A stretch of 41,984 bases of DNA. It comes from CAZTXD01 sp964617995. GTDB taxonomy: Bacteria; Actinomycetota; Acidimicrobiia; Spongiisociales; ZC4RG35. Shown piece by piece: positions 7,584-14,719 of the stretch (position 1 is the first letter of the stretch; each line of letters opens with the position of its first letter). The notes under the pieces were generated by a model. That model did no database searches. It saw only the letters and a program-made list of their open reading frames with translations, and was not told the origin of the DNA. Position numbers and translations under genes: made by a program. The stretch spans positions 1-41,984 of the forward strand of contig CAZTXD010000015.1 of assembly GCA_964617995.1 (NCBI GenBank), in the 5' to 3' direction.

Positions 7584-9512
7584 TTGATCAATGGGGCGAA
7601 CGGTGGGCGACCACCAACACGGGGGCAGAGGTTTGCGGCCGCGGCGTCGCGAGTGCGGGCCGACCTGACATTTGCTGCGATGGATGTGTTCATCGTCGTC
7701 GCGGTGTACACGCTCGGTCTCGCCGTCAGGATGCTCGACTCCTCGATCGTCGATGGTGGCGAACTCTGGATCGACCTGGCCATGGCCATGCCCGTCATCG
7801 TCATGGTGCATTTGCTGGCAAATGTCGCTGCCGGTGCATACGGTCACGTTTGGGAGCACGCCAGCACCAGCGAGGCGGCCCGTGTCGTTGTCGCCAATAC
7901 ATCGGCCGCAGTCGTCCTCGTGTCGGCGAACTCGCTGCTCCGTGCCATCGGATCCGAAGTCGTTGTGATCCCGTGGACGGTGTTCGCGATCGGTGGACTT
8001 CTGTCGCTCTTCGCCATGGGGATGGTGAGGTTCCGCTCCCGGCTCTTTTCCTTCCACCGATTGTCGGGGGCGAGCAATGTGCTCGTGGTGGGAACCGGAA
8101 GGGACGCGGTTGCCTTCGCCCGACAGGTCCCTCTCCTCGAAGGCAGCAGACGGGTGATCGGGTTTCTAGCTGGCCACGGTGAAGAGGCCAACGGACCGCG
8201 GAGACTGGCCGGGCGCCAGGTCCTCGGGTGCCTCGACGAGATCGCAGAAGTAGTCGCCGATCATGGTGTCGACGAAGTGGTCATGGTGGGAGGAGACTCG
8301 ACAAGGGCGAGACGGATGGTCGATCTATGTCTCGATGTCGATGTGAGGCTAAGACTCTTGCCAGCCGCCGAAGACGTGCTGCGCGACGGTGTCACCGCGG
8401 TCGACGTCAGGGATATCGAGGTCGAAGACCTGCTCGATCGTCAGCCAGTTGACACTGGACTTGCCTCAATCAGTGAGTTGCTGAGAGGAAAGCGTGTCCT
8501 GGTGACGGGGGCCGGCGGCTCGATCGGTTCGGAAGTGGTGCGGCAGGTGCTGGACTTCGACCCCGCCGAGGTTTGCGCCCTCGACCGTGATGAGACTCTT
8601 CTCCACGATGGTGGTCTGCGATGGTTGGGGAGGGCCCGGGTCATCCTCGGCGATGTCCGTGACCCGGAGCGCGTGCTGCGGATCTTCGAGCGGTTCCGGC
8701 CACACGTGGTCTTTCACGCCGCCGCCCTCAAGCACGTCCCGATCTTGGAAGACCACCCCGAGGAAGCAGTCCTCACCAATGTCGTCGGCACCCGCAATGT
8801 GATCGAGGCTGGCTCGAGGACCGACATGGAACATTTTGTCCTGATTTCCACCGACAAGGCTGTCGCTCCCAGCAGCGTCATGGGCGCAACGAAGAGAGTC
8901 GCGGAGCTCATGGCTCAGGTGGGGGCCGACAGACAGGACGGCTGCGTTTACACCGCGGTTCGCTTCGGCAATGTGCTGGGCAGCCGGGGGAGCGTGATCC
9001 CTACCTTTATCGAGCAGATCAAGGCGGGTGGGCCGGTGACGGTCACGGACCCTGCCATGACTCGCTATTTCATGACCGTCGACGAGGCGGTGCAGCTGGT
9101 CTTGCAGGCATCGGCCCTGGCCACCGGGAGCGAGATCTTCCTCTTGGACATGGGTGAGCCGGTACAAATCCAGGACTTGGCCAGACGTCTGATACGGCTC
9201 GCCGGGTTGTCGCCCGACAAAGACGTCGAGATCCGCTTTACTGGACGTCGTCCCGGTGAGAAGCTATCCGAGATGCTTGCTCTCGATCCCTTGGAGCCGA
9301 CCCTCCACGACAAGATATTCGAAGTGCGACTGGACCATCCCAGGTCACATGTCTTGATGGACAAAGTGGCCGAGTTGGAGAGGCTGGCACTCGAAGGTGA
9401 CCGCCATCGCGTCGTCGAACTGCTCAACGAGCTGGCCGTAGGCGAGCTGCTGACTGAGGATCCTCTCGTGTTGATCGAGGACGATTCGCAGGCTGCGGTC
9501 TCATGGAGCTGA
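7584..9512 (+). CDS. FlaA1/CapD-type nucleotide-sugar 4,6-dehydratase, membrane-anchored
   Basis: This 642-residue protein has the full-length layout of the FlaA1/PglF/WbpM group. An N-terminal membrane region with about four helices spans residues about 30-150. A first Rossmann domain begins near SNVLVVGTGRDA, and the catalytic SDR domain begins at RVLVTGAGGSIGSE (about 305-317). It carries the family signature AALKHVP, the STDKAV segment and MGATK at 433-437, where methionine replaces the usual catalytic tyrosine of YxxxK. These enzymes convert UDP-GlcNAc or a similar donor to the 4-keto-6-deoxy sugar. The start is TTG at 7584 behind a strong GGGAGGCGA ribosome-binding site. It overlaps the next gene by ten bases. 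With the DegT-type aminotransferase at 34575 it could provide a 4-amino-6-deoxy sugar; the exact stereochemistry is unknown. Confidence 0.92.
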   Translation: MINGANGGRPPTRGQRFAAAASRVRADLTFAAMDVFIVVAVYTLGLAVRMLDSSIVDGGELWIDLAMAMPVIVMVHLLANVAAGAYGHVWEHASTSEAARVVVANTSAAVVLVSANSLLRAIGSEVVVIPWTVFAIGGLLSLFAMGMVRFRSRLFSFHRLSGASNVLVVGTGRDAVAFARQVPLLEGSRRVIGFLAGHGEEANGPRRLAGRQVLGCLDEIAEVVADHGVDEVVMVGGDSTRARRMVDLCLDVDVRLRLLPAAEDVLRDGVTAVDVRDIEVEDLLDRQPVDTGLASISELLRGKRVLVTGAGGSIGSEVVRQVLDFDPAEVCALDRDETLLHDGGLRWLGRARVILGDVRDPERVLRIFERFRPHVVFHAAALKHVPILEDHPEEAVLTNVVGTRNVIEAGSRTDMEHFVLISTDKAVAPSSVMGATKRVAELMAQVGADRQDGCVYTAVRFGNVLGSRGSVIPTFIEQIKAGGPVTVTDPAMTRYFMTVDEAVQLVLQASALATGSEIFLLDMGEPVQIQDLARRLIRLAGLSPDKDVEIRFTGRRPGEKLSEMLALDPLEPTLHDKIFEVRLDHPRSHVLMDKVAELERLALEGDRHRVVELLNELAVGELLTEDPLVLIEDDSQAAVSWS

Positions 9513-12187
9513 GTCGCCTCTTCAAGATTCTCCGCGCCCGCTGGCGGATTGTGGCTCTGATCGGAGCTGCAGGCTTTGCTTCGGCATTCGGTATGACCGC
9601 TCTCGCCAGCGACGGGGCGGAGCCGGTGTTTGAGGCTTCGATCCCATTCGAGTTCGAGCTCCAGGGGGAGGAGACAGTCGAAGACCTGGCCAACGAGATA
9701 CAGGGTGAGCGGAGCCTCGCGGTTTTCGCCGCTCAGGACATCCTGGCAAACAATCCCGCTTCGATCGTGGCCGACACAGCCTCGGCTCGCCTGGTGTTTT
9801 ACGCGCAAGGGAGTAGTCGTGACGCGGCGAGAGCTCTTGCCCAGCAGCTGGTGGACGCATATCTTGCATCCGACCCCTCCGGCGGTGGCAACATTGGGGA
9901 GCAGTTGGCCGAGATGGAGGCCCAGGCCGAGCAGATCCAAGCCGAGATGGCTGCACTGCAGCCGGACCTCTCCCCCGAGGAGGAGGCGTTGAAGAGCAGG
10001 CATGAGCTTCTTGACCTGCAGATCGCCAACGTTCGACAGGAAATAGTCGCTCTGACCGCCGCAGATGCGGGCGCGACCAGCGAACAACAGGCGACCAACG
10101 AGACGCGTCGCCAAGACCTCGGTGAAACCCTCCAGGCCCTTGAGGCAGAGAAGGCGCTGCTACCTCCGCCCCCTTCTGGTGGCCTGTCGATCGGTGACCA
10201 GTTGAAGCTCGAGGCCCTGCAACATCGAATGGACCTCCTCAGGCTCAACTACCAGCGCCTTGCTCTGCGCACCATGGGTGTTACCAGTGAAGGCAACCAG
10301 CAGCCAACGACTGTCGTCGATCTCACGCCGGAACCGCCGAGCCCGTTCCTGAACGGCGGGATGGGGCTCTTTGGGGGTCTCGGTGTGGCACTCCTTGCCC
10401 TCGTGGTCACTTCCAGGGCACGAAAAGAGGTCTGGTTGAACTCCGATCTCCCCATGCCACTGCTGGGAAGTCTTCCCAGCCGCAGGGCGCCAAACCGGCC
10501 GGGGCCACCATGGTACGACTCCATAGAAGGCGGAAGGAGAAAAGAGTCGATTCAGGCGTTGCGTACTGCCATCGAGGGTGGTCTGGTCGGTCCCGGCACC
10601 GCGGTGGCCATCGTGGGCGACAAGGTCGATTCCACGGACTGTCATACTCTGGGGGTCGATCTGGGGGCCGCTATGGCGAGCGCAGGACGCAGGGTCCTGG
10701 TGGTCGACGCAGACTACGCCACTGAGACCGATCTAACCGAGTTCAATCTCGGAGATCCGGGCCTCGACACGGTGCTTGCTTTACCCGTCGGATCTGAAGA
10801 CAGTCTGCGGGAGAGGATTTCGAGTGTGCTCGCCGAGGTGATACAGATTCGTCCCGGGCTGTGGGTGATGCCGTCCGGACCTCGGCCCATGTCTCCGGCC
10901 GATGCCTTGGCAGGCCAGCAGTTCAAGGTCTTTCTCGATGGGGCCAGACAATCGTTCGATCTTGCGATCGTTGTCGCCGGGCGTGCCCGGAGTCCGAGTG
11001 CTCAGGTCGTGGCCCAGAGAGCTGGCAGTGCCCTCACGGTCGTGGTGCCCGGTAGGTCGACGATCCCGAGTCTGGGTTCGTTGAGCGCCGACTACGACAA
11101 CCAGAGGGTGATGAACCTCGGCGCTGTGCTAGCAGTTGGACCGGAGCCCCTCGCTGCCTTGCGGGATCCGGGGGGCTCGCCCAGGTTCGTGTCTGGCGCC
11201 ACAGATCATAAGTCCACAAGTCTTGAGTCGCTGGATTCTTCGGTCAGCCGCCTGCGTTTCTACCCATCCCCTATGGAGAGGGGCTCCGGCGTGGATCGAG
11301 CGGGCTCCCTGCGAACCCTGGTCGGAGACTTGTCGGAGGCTGGCGGCGGCGAAGAAGACGACCGCAATGCAGGTTCTGGATTGGGAGACGAGTTGGCTTC
11401 AGATGTGCTCGCCGTCCTCAGTGCAACCCACCGTGATCAGGCCTATGAACCGGTGGCCGAGTATGTCGTCGCCCGGGTGGAAGACTTCCTGACCGCTGTA
11501 TCGGGCCAGGCGAGTCTCTCCGATGAACTGGTGGATGTGGTCATCGAGGATGGCTTCATTCCGTTGACCCCGATCCGGGGTTATCGGACTGTCGGTGACT
11601 GGCTTACAGAGGAGCTGAGGTGGGAGCTCGGTAATGAGCAGGGAGATCGTGTGGCGATGGAGTTCGCCAGGCTGTTGGGAGGTGTCGGCCTCGGTAGCGC
11701 CACCGCGCTCGACTTATGGCTCATCGCGGAGTTCTTCAAACGTCATGTCGACAGGTCGGAAGGGGAGCCCGAAGTCTGGCACATAACCAGCGAGGAGGGC
11801 ACTGCTCAAGTCCTGGCTTATGGACGCCGGCTCAACCGTGACCGCCTGATGAAACTCAACACCCATGTTGTTCGCCGGGCAATGGACGAGTTGCAGCGCG
11901 ACCTGAACGCTGCCAACGCAGCCGACAACTTCGATGAGGCGGCGCACATAGAGGCCAAGCTGCGTGACCTCCACCTTTTTGAGGTCGCGCTCGGGATGCT
12001 GCAAGTCGGCAGCAGCGAGCAAGCGAAGCTCCGATATCCGTGGAGGCGAAGCGATCAGCAGCCCAGTGGGTGGGCTCCGATCTGGAGCGAAGGGGTTCGC
12101 CCCAATATCGCTCCCCTGCAGAGACTTCACCTCCTCCCTGAGCCCGTTCTCAGCGACGATGAATTGCGTGAGCTTGCTCCTGCATGA
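9503..12187 (+). CDS. Wzz/BY-kinase-like co-polymerase with BrxX/PglX-like C-terminal domain
   Basis: This 894-residue protein has four parts. Residues 1-310 resemble a Wzz chain-length regulator: TM1 at about 16-34, a glutamate- and alanine-rich coiled coil with MEAQAEQIQAEM, a proline-rich PPPPSGG turn and TM2 at about 285-305. Residues about 345-560 resemble the P-loop domain of bacterial tyrosine autokinases, with RRVLVVDADY (Walker A', D402 and D404). The Walker A site, however, reads GDKVDSTDC (372-380) and lacks GKT/S, and no tyrosine-rich tail follows. After a Gly/Ser/Asp-rich linker (about 565-640), residues about 645-894 match by recall the region after the methylase core of BREX BrxX/PglX-type proteins: DGFIPLT (683-689), DLWLIAEFFKRH (737-748), EVWHI (757-761) and GVRPNIAPLQ (864-873). 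No NPPY or SAM-binding loop is present. It probably controls polymer length or export without kinase activity; the role of the last domain is unknown. Confidence 0.75.
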   Translation: MELSRLFKILRARWRIVALIGAAGFASAFGMTALASDGAEPVFEASIPFEFELQGEETVEDLANEIQGERSLAVFAAQDILANNPASIVADTASARLVFYAQGSSRDAARALAQQLVDAYLASDPSGGGNIGEQLAEMEAQAEQIQAEMAALQPDLSPEEEALKSRHELLDLQIANVRQEIVALTAADAGATSEQQATNETRRQDLGETLQALEAEKALLPPPPSGGLSIGDQLKLEALQHRMDLLRLNYQRLALRTMGVTSEGNQQPTTVVDLTPEPPSPFLNGGMGLFGGLGVALLALVVTSRARKEVWLNSDLPMPLLGSLPSRRAPNRPGPPWYDSIEGGRRKESIQALRTAIEGGLVGPGTAVAIVGDKVDSTDCHTLGVDLGAAMASAGRRVLVVDADYATETDLTEFNLGDPGLDTVLALPVGSEDSLRERISSVLAEVIQIRPGLWVMPSGPRPMSPADALAGQQFKVFLDGARQSFDLAIVVAGRARSPSAQVVAQRAGSALTVVVPGRSTIPSLGSLSADYDNQRVMNLGAVLAVGPEPLAALRDPGGSPRFVSGATDHKSTSLESLDSSVSRLRFYPSPMERGSGVDRAGSLRTLVGDLSEAGGGEEDDRNAGSGLGDELASDVLAVLSATHRDQAYEPVAEYVVARVEDFLTAVSGQASLSDELVDVVIEDGFIPLTPIRGYRTVGDWLTEELRWELGNEQGDRVAMEFARLLGGVGLGSATALDLWLIAEFFKRHVDRSEGEPEVWHITSEEGTAQVLAYGRRLNRDRLMKLNTHVVRRAMDELQRDLNAANAADNFDEAAHIEAKLRDLHLFEVALGMLQVGSSEQAKLRYPWRRSDQQPSGWAPIWSEGVRPNIAPLQRLHLLPEPVLSDDELRELAPA

Positions 12188-12954
12188 GTCTTGTTCGGCA
12201 GGCAGCAAAAGCCCTCTTTGCAGCAGCCGACCTCACTTTGCCATCGCTGCCGGGCCCCCGAATTTTGATATATCACCAGGTGGGGGCCGAGACGGGAAAA
12301 CAGACCGATCTGGCTTTGAGCCACTTCGCGTGGCAGGTCGATTGGCTAGGGAAGAACCGTGAGGTAGTCGACCTCGACACGGCGATTGAACGCTGGGACG
12401 AGCCTGGTTCTGATCGGCTGGTTGTGATGACCTTCGATGACGGATATCAGGACACTTTCACCAAGGCTTTCCCGGTCCTCTCCGGCTACAACATGCCCTT
12501 CACTCTCTACGTCTCGACCAGAATGATCGAGTCGGATGACGAGAGGTTTCTCGACTGGGGTCAGATCGGGACCATGCTAGAAAGCGGACTCCTGACTATC
12601 GGCTCTCATACCCACACACACGCGGATCTGAGGCACCTCAACGAGAAGCAGATCCGGAAAGAGTTGGAGGAAGCTGACGCGATCATCCGGCGACGACTTG
12701 GAGTTGCACCGAATCACTTTGCTTATCCGTGGGGCTATTGGTCCGAGGTCGCCGAACGCATCGTGCGGGACAGATATTATTCTGCTGTCTTGGGCTCGCC
12801 CTACAGGGCCCCTGTTGGCCTTGATGTCCATCGCATCCATCGTTTCCCCGTGCAACTCAGTGACGGAAGGAGATGGTTCCGTGGGAGGCTGAGTGGAGGC
12901 TTCGTAGTGGAGGAGAGGGTGCGTCGAGAACTACGTGGATATCGAGGACCTTGA
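12184..12954 (+). CDS. polysaccharide deacetylase (NodB/CE4 family)
   Basis: This 256-residue protein has the CE4 metal-dependent deacetylase motifs. Motif 1 is TFDDGY at 83-88 (D85 general base, D86 metal ligand), motif 2 is SHTHTHADL with H142 and H146 as metal ligands, and motif 3 is AYPWG. The family removes N- or O-acetyl groups from chitin-like, peptidoglycan or exopolysaccharide chains. The N-terminus has a hydrophobic stretch (AAKALFAAADLTLPSLPG) but no convincing cleavage site, so the location is uncertain. It is coupled to the co-polymerase gene by an ATGA overlap (12184-12187), which suggests that it trims the polymer whose length that protein controls. The following gene is broken two bases downstream. 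Confidence 0.9.
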   Translation: MSLVRQAAKALFAAADLTLPSLPGPRILIYHQVGAETGKQTDLALSHFAWQVDWLGKNREVVDLDTAIERWDEPGSDRLVVMTFDDGYQDTFTKAFPVLSGYNMPFTLYVSTRMIESDDERFLDWGQIGTMLESGLLTIGSHTHTHADLRHLNEKQIRKELEEADAIIRRRLGVAPNHFAYPWGYWSEVAERIVRDRYYSAVLGSPYRAPVGLDVHRIHRFPVQLSDGRRWFRGRLSGGFVVEERVRRELRGYRGP

Positions 12955-12956
12955 TC

Positions 12957-13064
12957 ATGCCAGAGGCAACCGCCACGCTCATAGGACCGCCAGACGAATG
13001 GGTTGAGTTCCGCCAGCCGTCTCTTGGAATCTCGTATTGCGACTTTGCACTTTGGAGCGGCTGA
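12957..13064 (+). pseudogene. 5' remnant of the next operon gene, cut off by an IS3 relic
   Basis: An ATG two bases after the deacetylase stop, with GAGGA about ten bases before it, opens a frame of only 35 residues that starts MPEATATLIGPPDEWVEFRQ and ends at a TGA inside sequence already resembling IS3 transposase. The spacing and ribosome-binding site look like the continuation of the operon, so this is best read as the first few dozen codons of a lost gene. The fragment is too short for me to name a family. The true junction is probably between 13020 and 13040. Confidence 0.45.
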
Positions 13065-13730
13065 TGCGCGACCTGGGGATTCAAGGAGCCGTCAGAGGGG
13101 AACCGCGTCGGAATACGATTCCCGCCGTTGACTCGGCGGCGAGGCCGGCTGATCTGGTCGACCGCCAGTTCGCCGTGCCGCCCCGAACCGGCTGTGGGTA
13201 GCAGACATCACAAATGTGAGGACCTGGTCGGGGTTCTGTCACGTGTGTTTCATCACCGACGTCTACAGCCCACGGATCGTCGGCTGGGGGGCCTCCCGGT
13301 CACTCAAGACCGATCTGACACTCGACACGTTGGAGCAGGCGATCTGGGAACGCAACCGGACCGGCGACGGAGACTCGACGGACTGGTCCACCATTCCGAC
13401 CGTGGAACCCAATATCAGTCGATCCGATACACCGAGCGTCTCCCCGAGAACGGTGTCCTCGCCTCGGTGAGATCTCGAGGCGACAGCTATGACAATGCAC
13501 TAGCGGAGTCGATCATCGGTCTCTACAAGACCGAAGTGGTCCGCAACGGTGGCCCCTGGAGAGGGCTCGACGACCTCGAACTAGCGACCCTGGAATGGGT
13601 CGACTGGCTCAACCACCGACGGCTCTTCCACGAACTCGGCAGGATCCCACCCGCCGAATACGAGGAGAACCACTACCAACAGAAGGAGTCAGACCAGACG
13701 GTCGAGACTCACACGATCGAGACTGCGTGA
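13040..13730 (+). pseudogene. IS3-family transposase OrfB, truncated and twice frameshifted
   Basis: Translated in pieces, the sequence reads ERLMRDLGIQGAVRG, then DLVDRQF, then RLWVADITNVRTWSGF and IVGWGASRSLKTDLTLD, then GLVHHSDRGTQYQSIRY, DSYDNALAESIIGLYK and ELGRIPPAEYEENHY. This is the DDE integrase core of an IS3 OrfB with its catalytic residues still present (D in VADIT, D in HHSDRG, E in ALAESI). Two frameshifts break it, one near 13180 and one near 13370, and the first 80 or so codons are missing. It cannot produce a working transposase. Confidence 0.85.
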
Positions 13731-13732
13731 AA

Positions 13733-13745
13733 CCCGGGAGGTTCA
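13733..13745 (-). repeat. right terminal inverted repeat of the IS3 relic
   Basis: On the minus strand this reads TGAACCTCCCGGG. It lies three bases beyond the transposase stop and directly abuts the disrupted acyl carrier protein sequence, marking the element's edge. No partner copy was found on the left side. Confidence 0.6.
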
Positions 13746-13890
13746 GTTACGCCGTAGTGGCTTTCGAAATATCCAAGAGGGTCACGACGTCAAAGCTGTC
13801 GATCGGCCCGGTACTGATGAGTGGAGTGTCTTCGTCGATTGGATCAGAGATGCGGAGCATGGTCCCGATGAGCCGGACGAAATGGTCCAC
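13746..13890 (-). pseudogene. acyl carrier protein, frameshifted and truncated by IS3
   Basis: Starting at a GTG that shares one base with the stop of the upstream transferase (TAGTG), the frame encodes 47 residues including DEDTPLISTGPIDSFD, where S32 is the expected phosphopantetheine attachment serine. It is very similar to the carrier domain at the end of the 31004 gene, which has EADTPLLSTGIIDSFD. After TLLD the reading frame shifts: the zero frame ends ISKATTA, while the +1 frame restores FESHYGV, the expected helix-III sequence, up to the IS3 boundary at 13745. The gene is therefore an ACP with a one-base frameshift and a lost C-terminal third. It was probably the partner of the upstream beta-helix acyltransferase. 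Confidence 0.7.
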
Positions 13891-14480
13891 TATTGGTCCT
13901 CTTCACTGGCTGTAGCGCGATCAGCCTCCTCTGGCTTGGCTTGTAACAGCGGCTCCATGATCCGGGCGGGGGAAGCGAATGCGGCCCCGCCGGGCGGCAC
14001 GTCGGTCATGACAACAGCGTTGGGCCCGATACGCGCTCTATTCCCTATGGTGATCCCCCCAACAATCGTCGCACCGGCACCGACCTCAACGCCGTTCCCG
14101 AGCTTGGGAGCATATGGCGGAGTCCGCTGTCTACCTCGGTTGAACTGTCCGATGGTGGCGTTCTGGCGAATCAGGCAGTCGTCGCCGATCTCGGCTTGGT
14201 AGCTGACGACGATCCCGGCGGGGTGAGGAATCTGGAGTCGGCGCCCAATGGTCGTACTGCGCGGAAGTTCGATGGAGTAGAGATTGCGCACAAGTGCGAA
14301 CAACACTTTGTGCAGCCTTGTTAACACCCGCTGTCGCAACCCCTTCTGCCTCCGCGCCCACGCCCCGAAGCGGTACACTGCGACAGCTTGGAAGCCTGCC
14401 CCTCCCCAATGCCCTCGGTTGGCGATCAAGTCCTCCCTCAATGCCGACAAGAGCCACTGAATGCTTCTCGGGTCGTCCAC
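13890..14480 (-). CDS. serine-acetyltransferase-like hexapeptide acyltransferase
   Basis: This 196-residue left-handed beta-helix acyltransferase resembles the capsule-associated CysE-like group. A helical N-terminus (REDLIANRGHWGGAGF, YRFGAW) is followed by a hydrophobic stretch and hexapeptide repeats beginning ELPRSTTIGRRLQIPHP, with the expected catalytic histidine H86, and continuing through IGDDCLIRQNATIGQ and GATIVGGITIGNRARIGPNAVVM. The start is GTG at 14480 with GAGGGG five bases upstream. It is homologous along its full length to the transferase half of the fused gene at 31004. Directly downstream, sharing one base, is a broken ACP gene. The natural acyl donor may therefore be acyl-ACP rather than acetyl-CoA, which is inference. 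Because its module is damaged, it may be non-functional in vivo. Confidence 0.8.
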   Translation of the reverse strand: MDDPRSIQWLLSALREDLIANRGHWGGAGFQAVAVYRFGAWARRQKGLRQRVLTRLHKVLFALVRNLYSIELPRSTTIGRRLQIPHPAGIVVSYQAEIGDDCLIRQNATIGQFNRGRQRTPPYAPKLGNGVEVGAGATIVGGITIGNRARIGPNAVVMTDVPPGGAAFASPARIMEPLLQAKPEEADRATASEEDQ

Positions 14481-14572
14481 TTCTTGCCCCTCATCTGATC
14501 GGTGAACTCAGTTCCCCCCGGTCCACATGTCAGAACAGACGGTCTTGAATCGCTAGCCTTCTAACCCAGGAT

Positions 14573-14578
14573 TATAAT
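14573..14578 (+). promoter_or_regulatory. perfect TATAAT hexamer in the divergent gap, no clear -35
   Basis: In the gap between the genes starting at 14480 (leftward) and 14720 (rightward), TATAAT lies within the ten-base palindrome GATTATAATC. It could serve as a -10 element in either direction. The nearest -35-like hexamer on the plus strand, TTGAAT at 14545-14550, is 22 bases away, which is too far for a standard promoter. Confidence 0.25.
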
Positions 14579-14719
14579 CGATGCGGGGGAGAACCCAGGT
14601 CCCGGGTATAACACCGGTCGGTATGACGTGGTCACAAGGGGGGCTTGATGAATGTGTGAGACGGCTTGGTCGACGTCGGATCTCGTTCGCACTGACCGGG
14701 CGTGAACGGAAGGACGGCA

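Larger units (their letters stand above)
13040..13745 (+). mobile_element. IS3-family insertion sequence remnant (left end missing)
   Basis: The segment contains the 3' three-quarters of an IS3-type orfB and one terminus. The right end reads CCCGGGAGGTTCA (13733-13745), whose complement begins TGAACC, a typical IS3-family tip. No orfA and no matching left inverted repeat are visible upstream; recognisable sequence begins around 13040. The element joins two unrelated broken genes, the 35-residue remnant on its left and a truncated acyl carrier protein on its right, so it probably mediated a deletion as well as an insertion. Confidence 0.75.

Noticed and set aside
9065..10114. Leftward frame of about 350 codons opposite the dehydratase and co-polymerase junction
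   Set aside because: It overlaps two well-supported genes in full and is arginine- and serine-rich without motifs.
11390..12187. A complete BREX or Pgl phage-defence system
   Set aside because: Only a C-terminal domain resembling BrxX/PglX is present, with no methylase motifs and no BrxA, BrxB, BrxC, BrxL or PglZ nearby.
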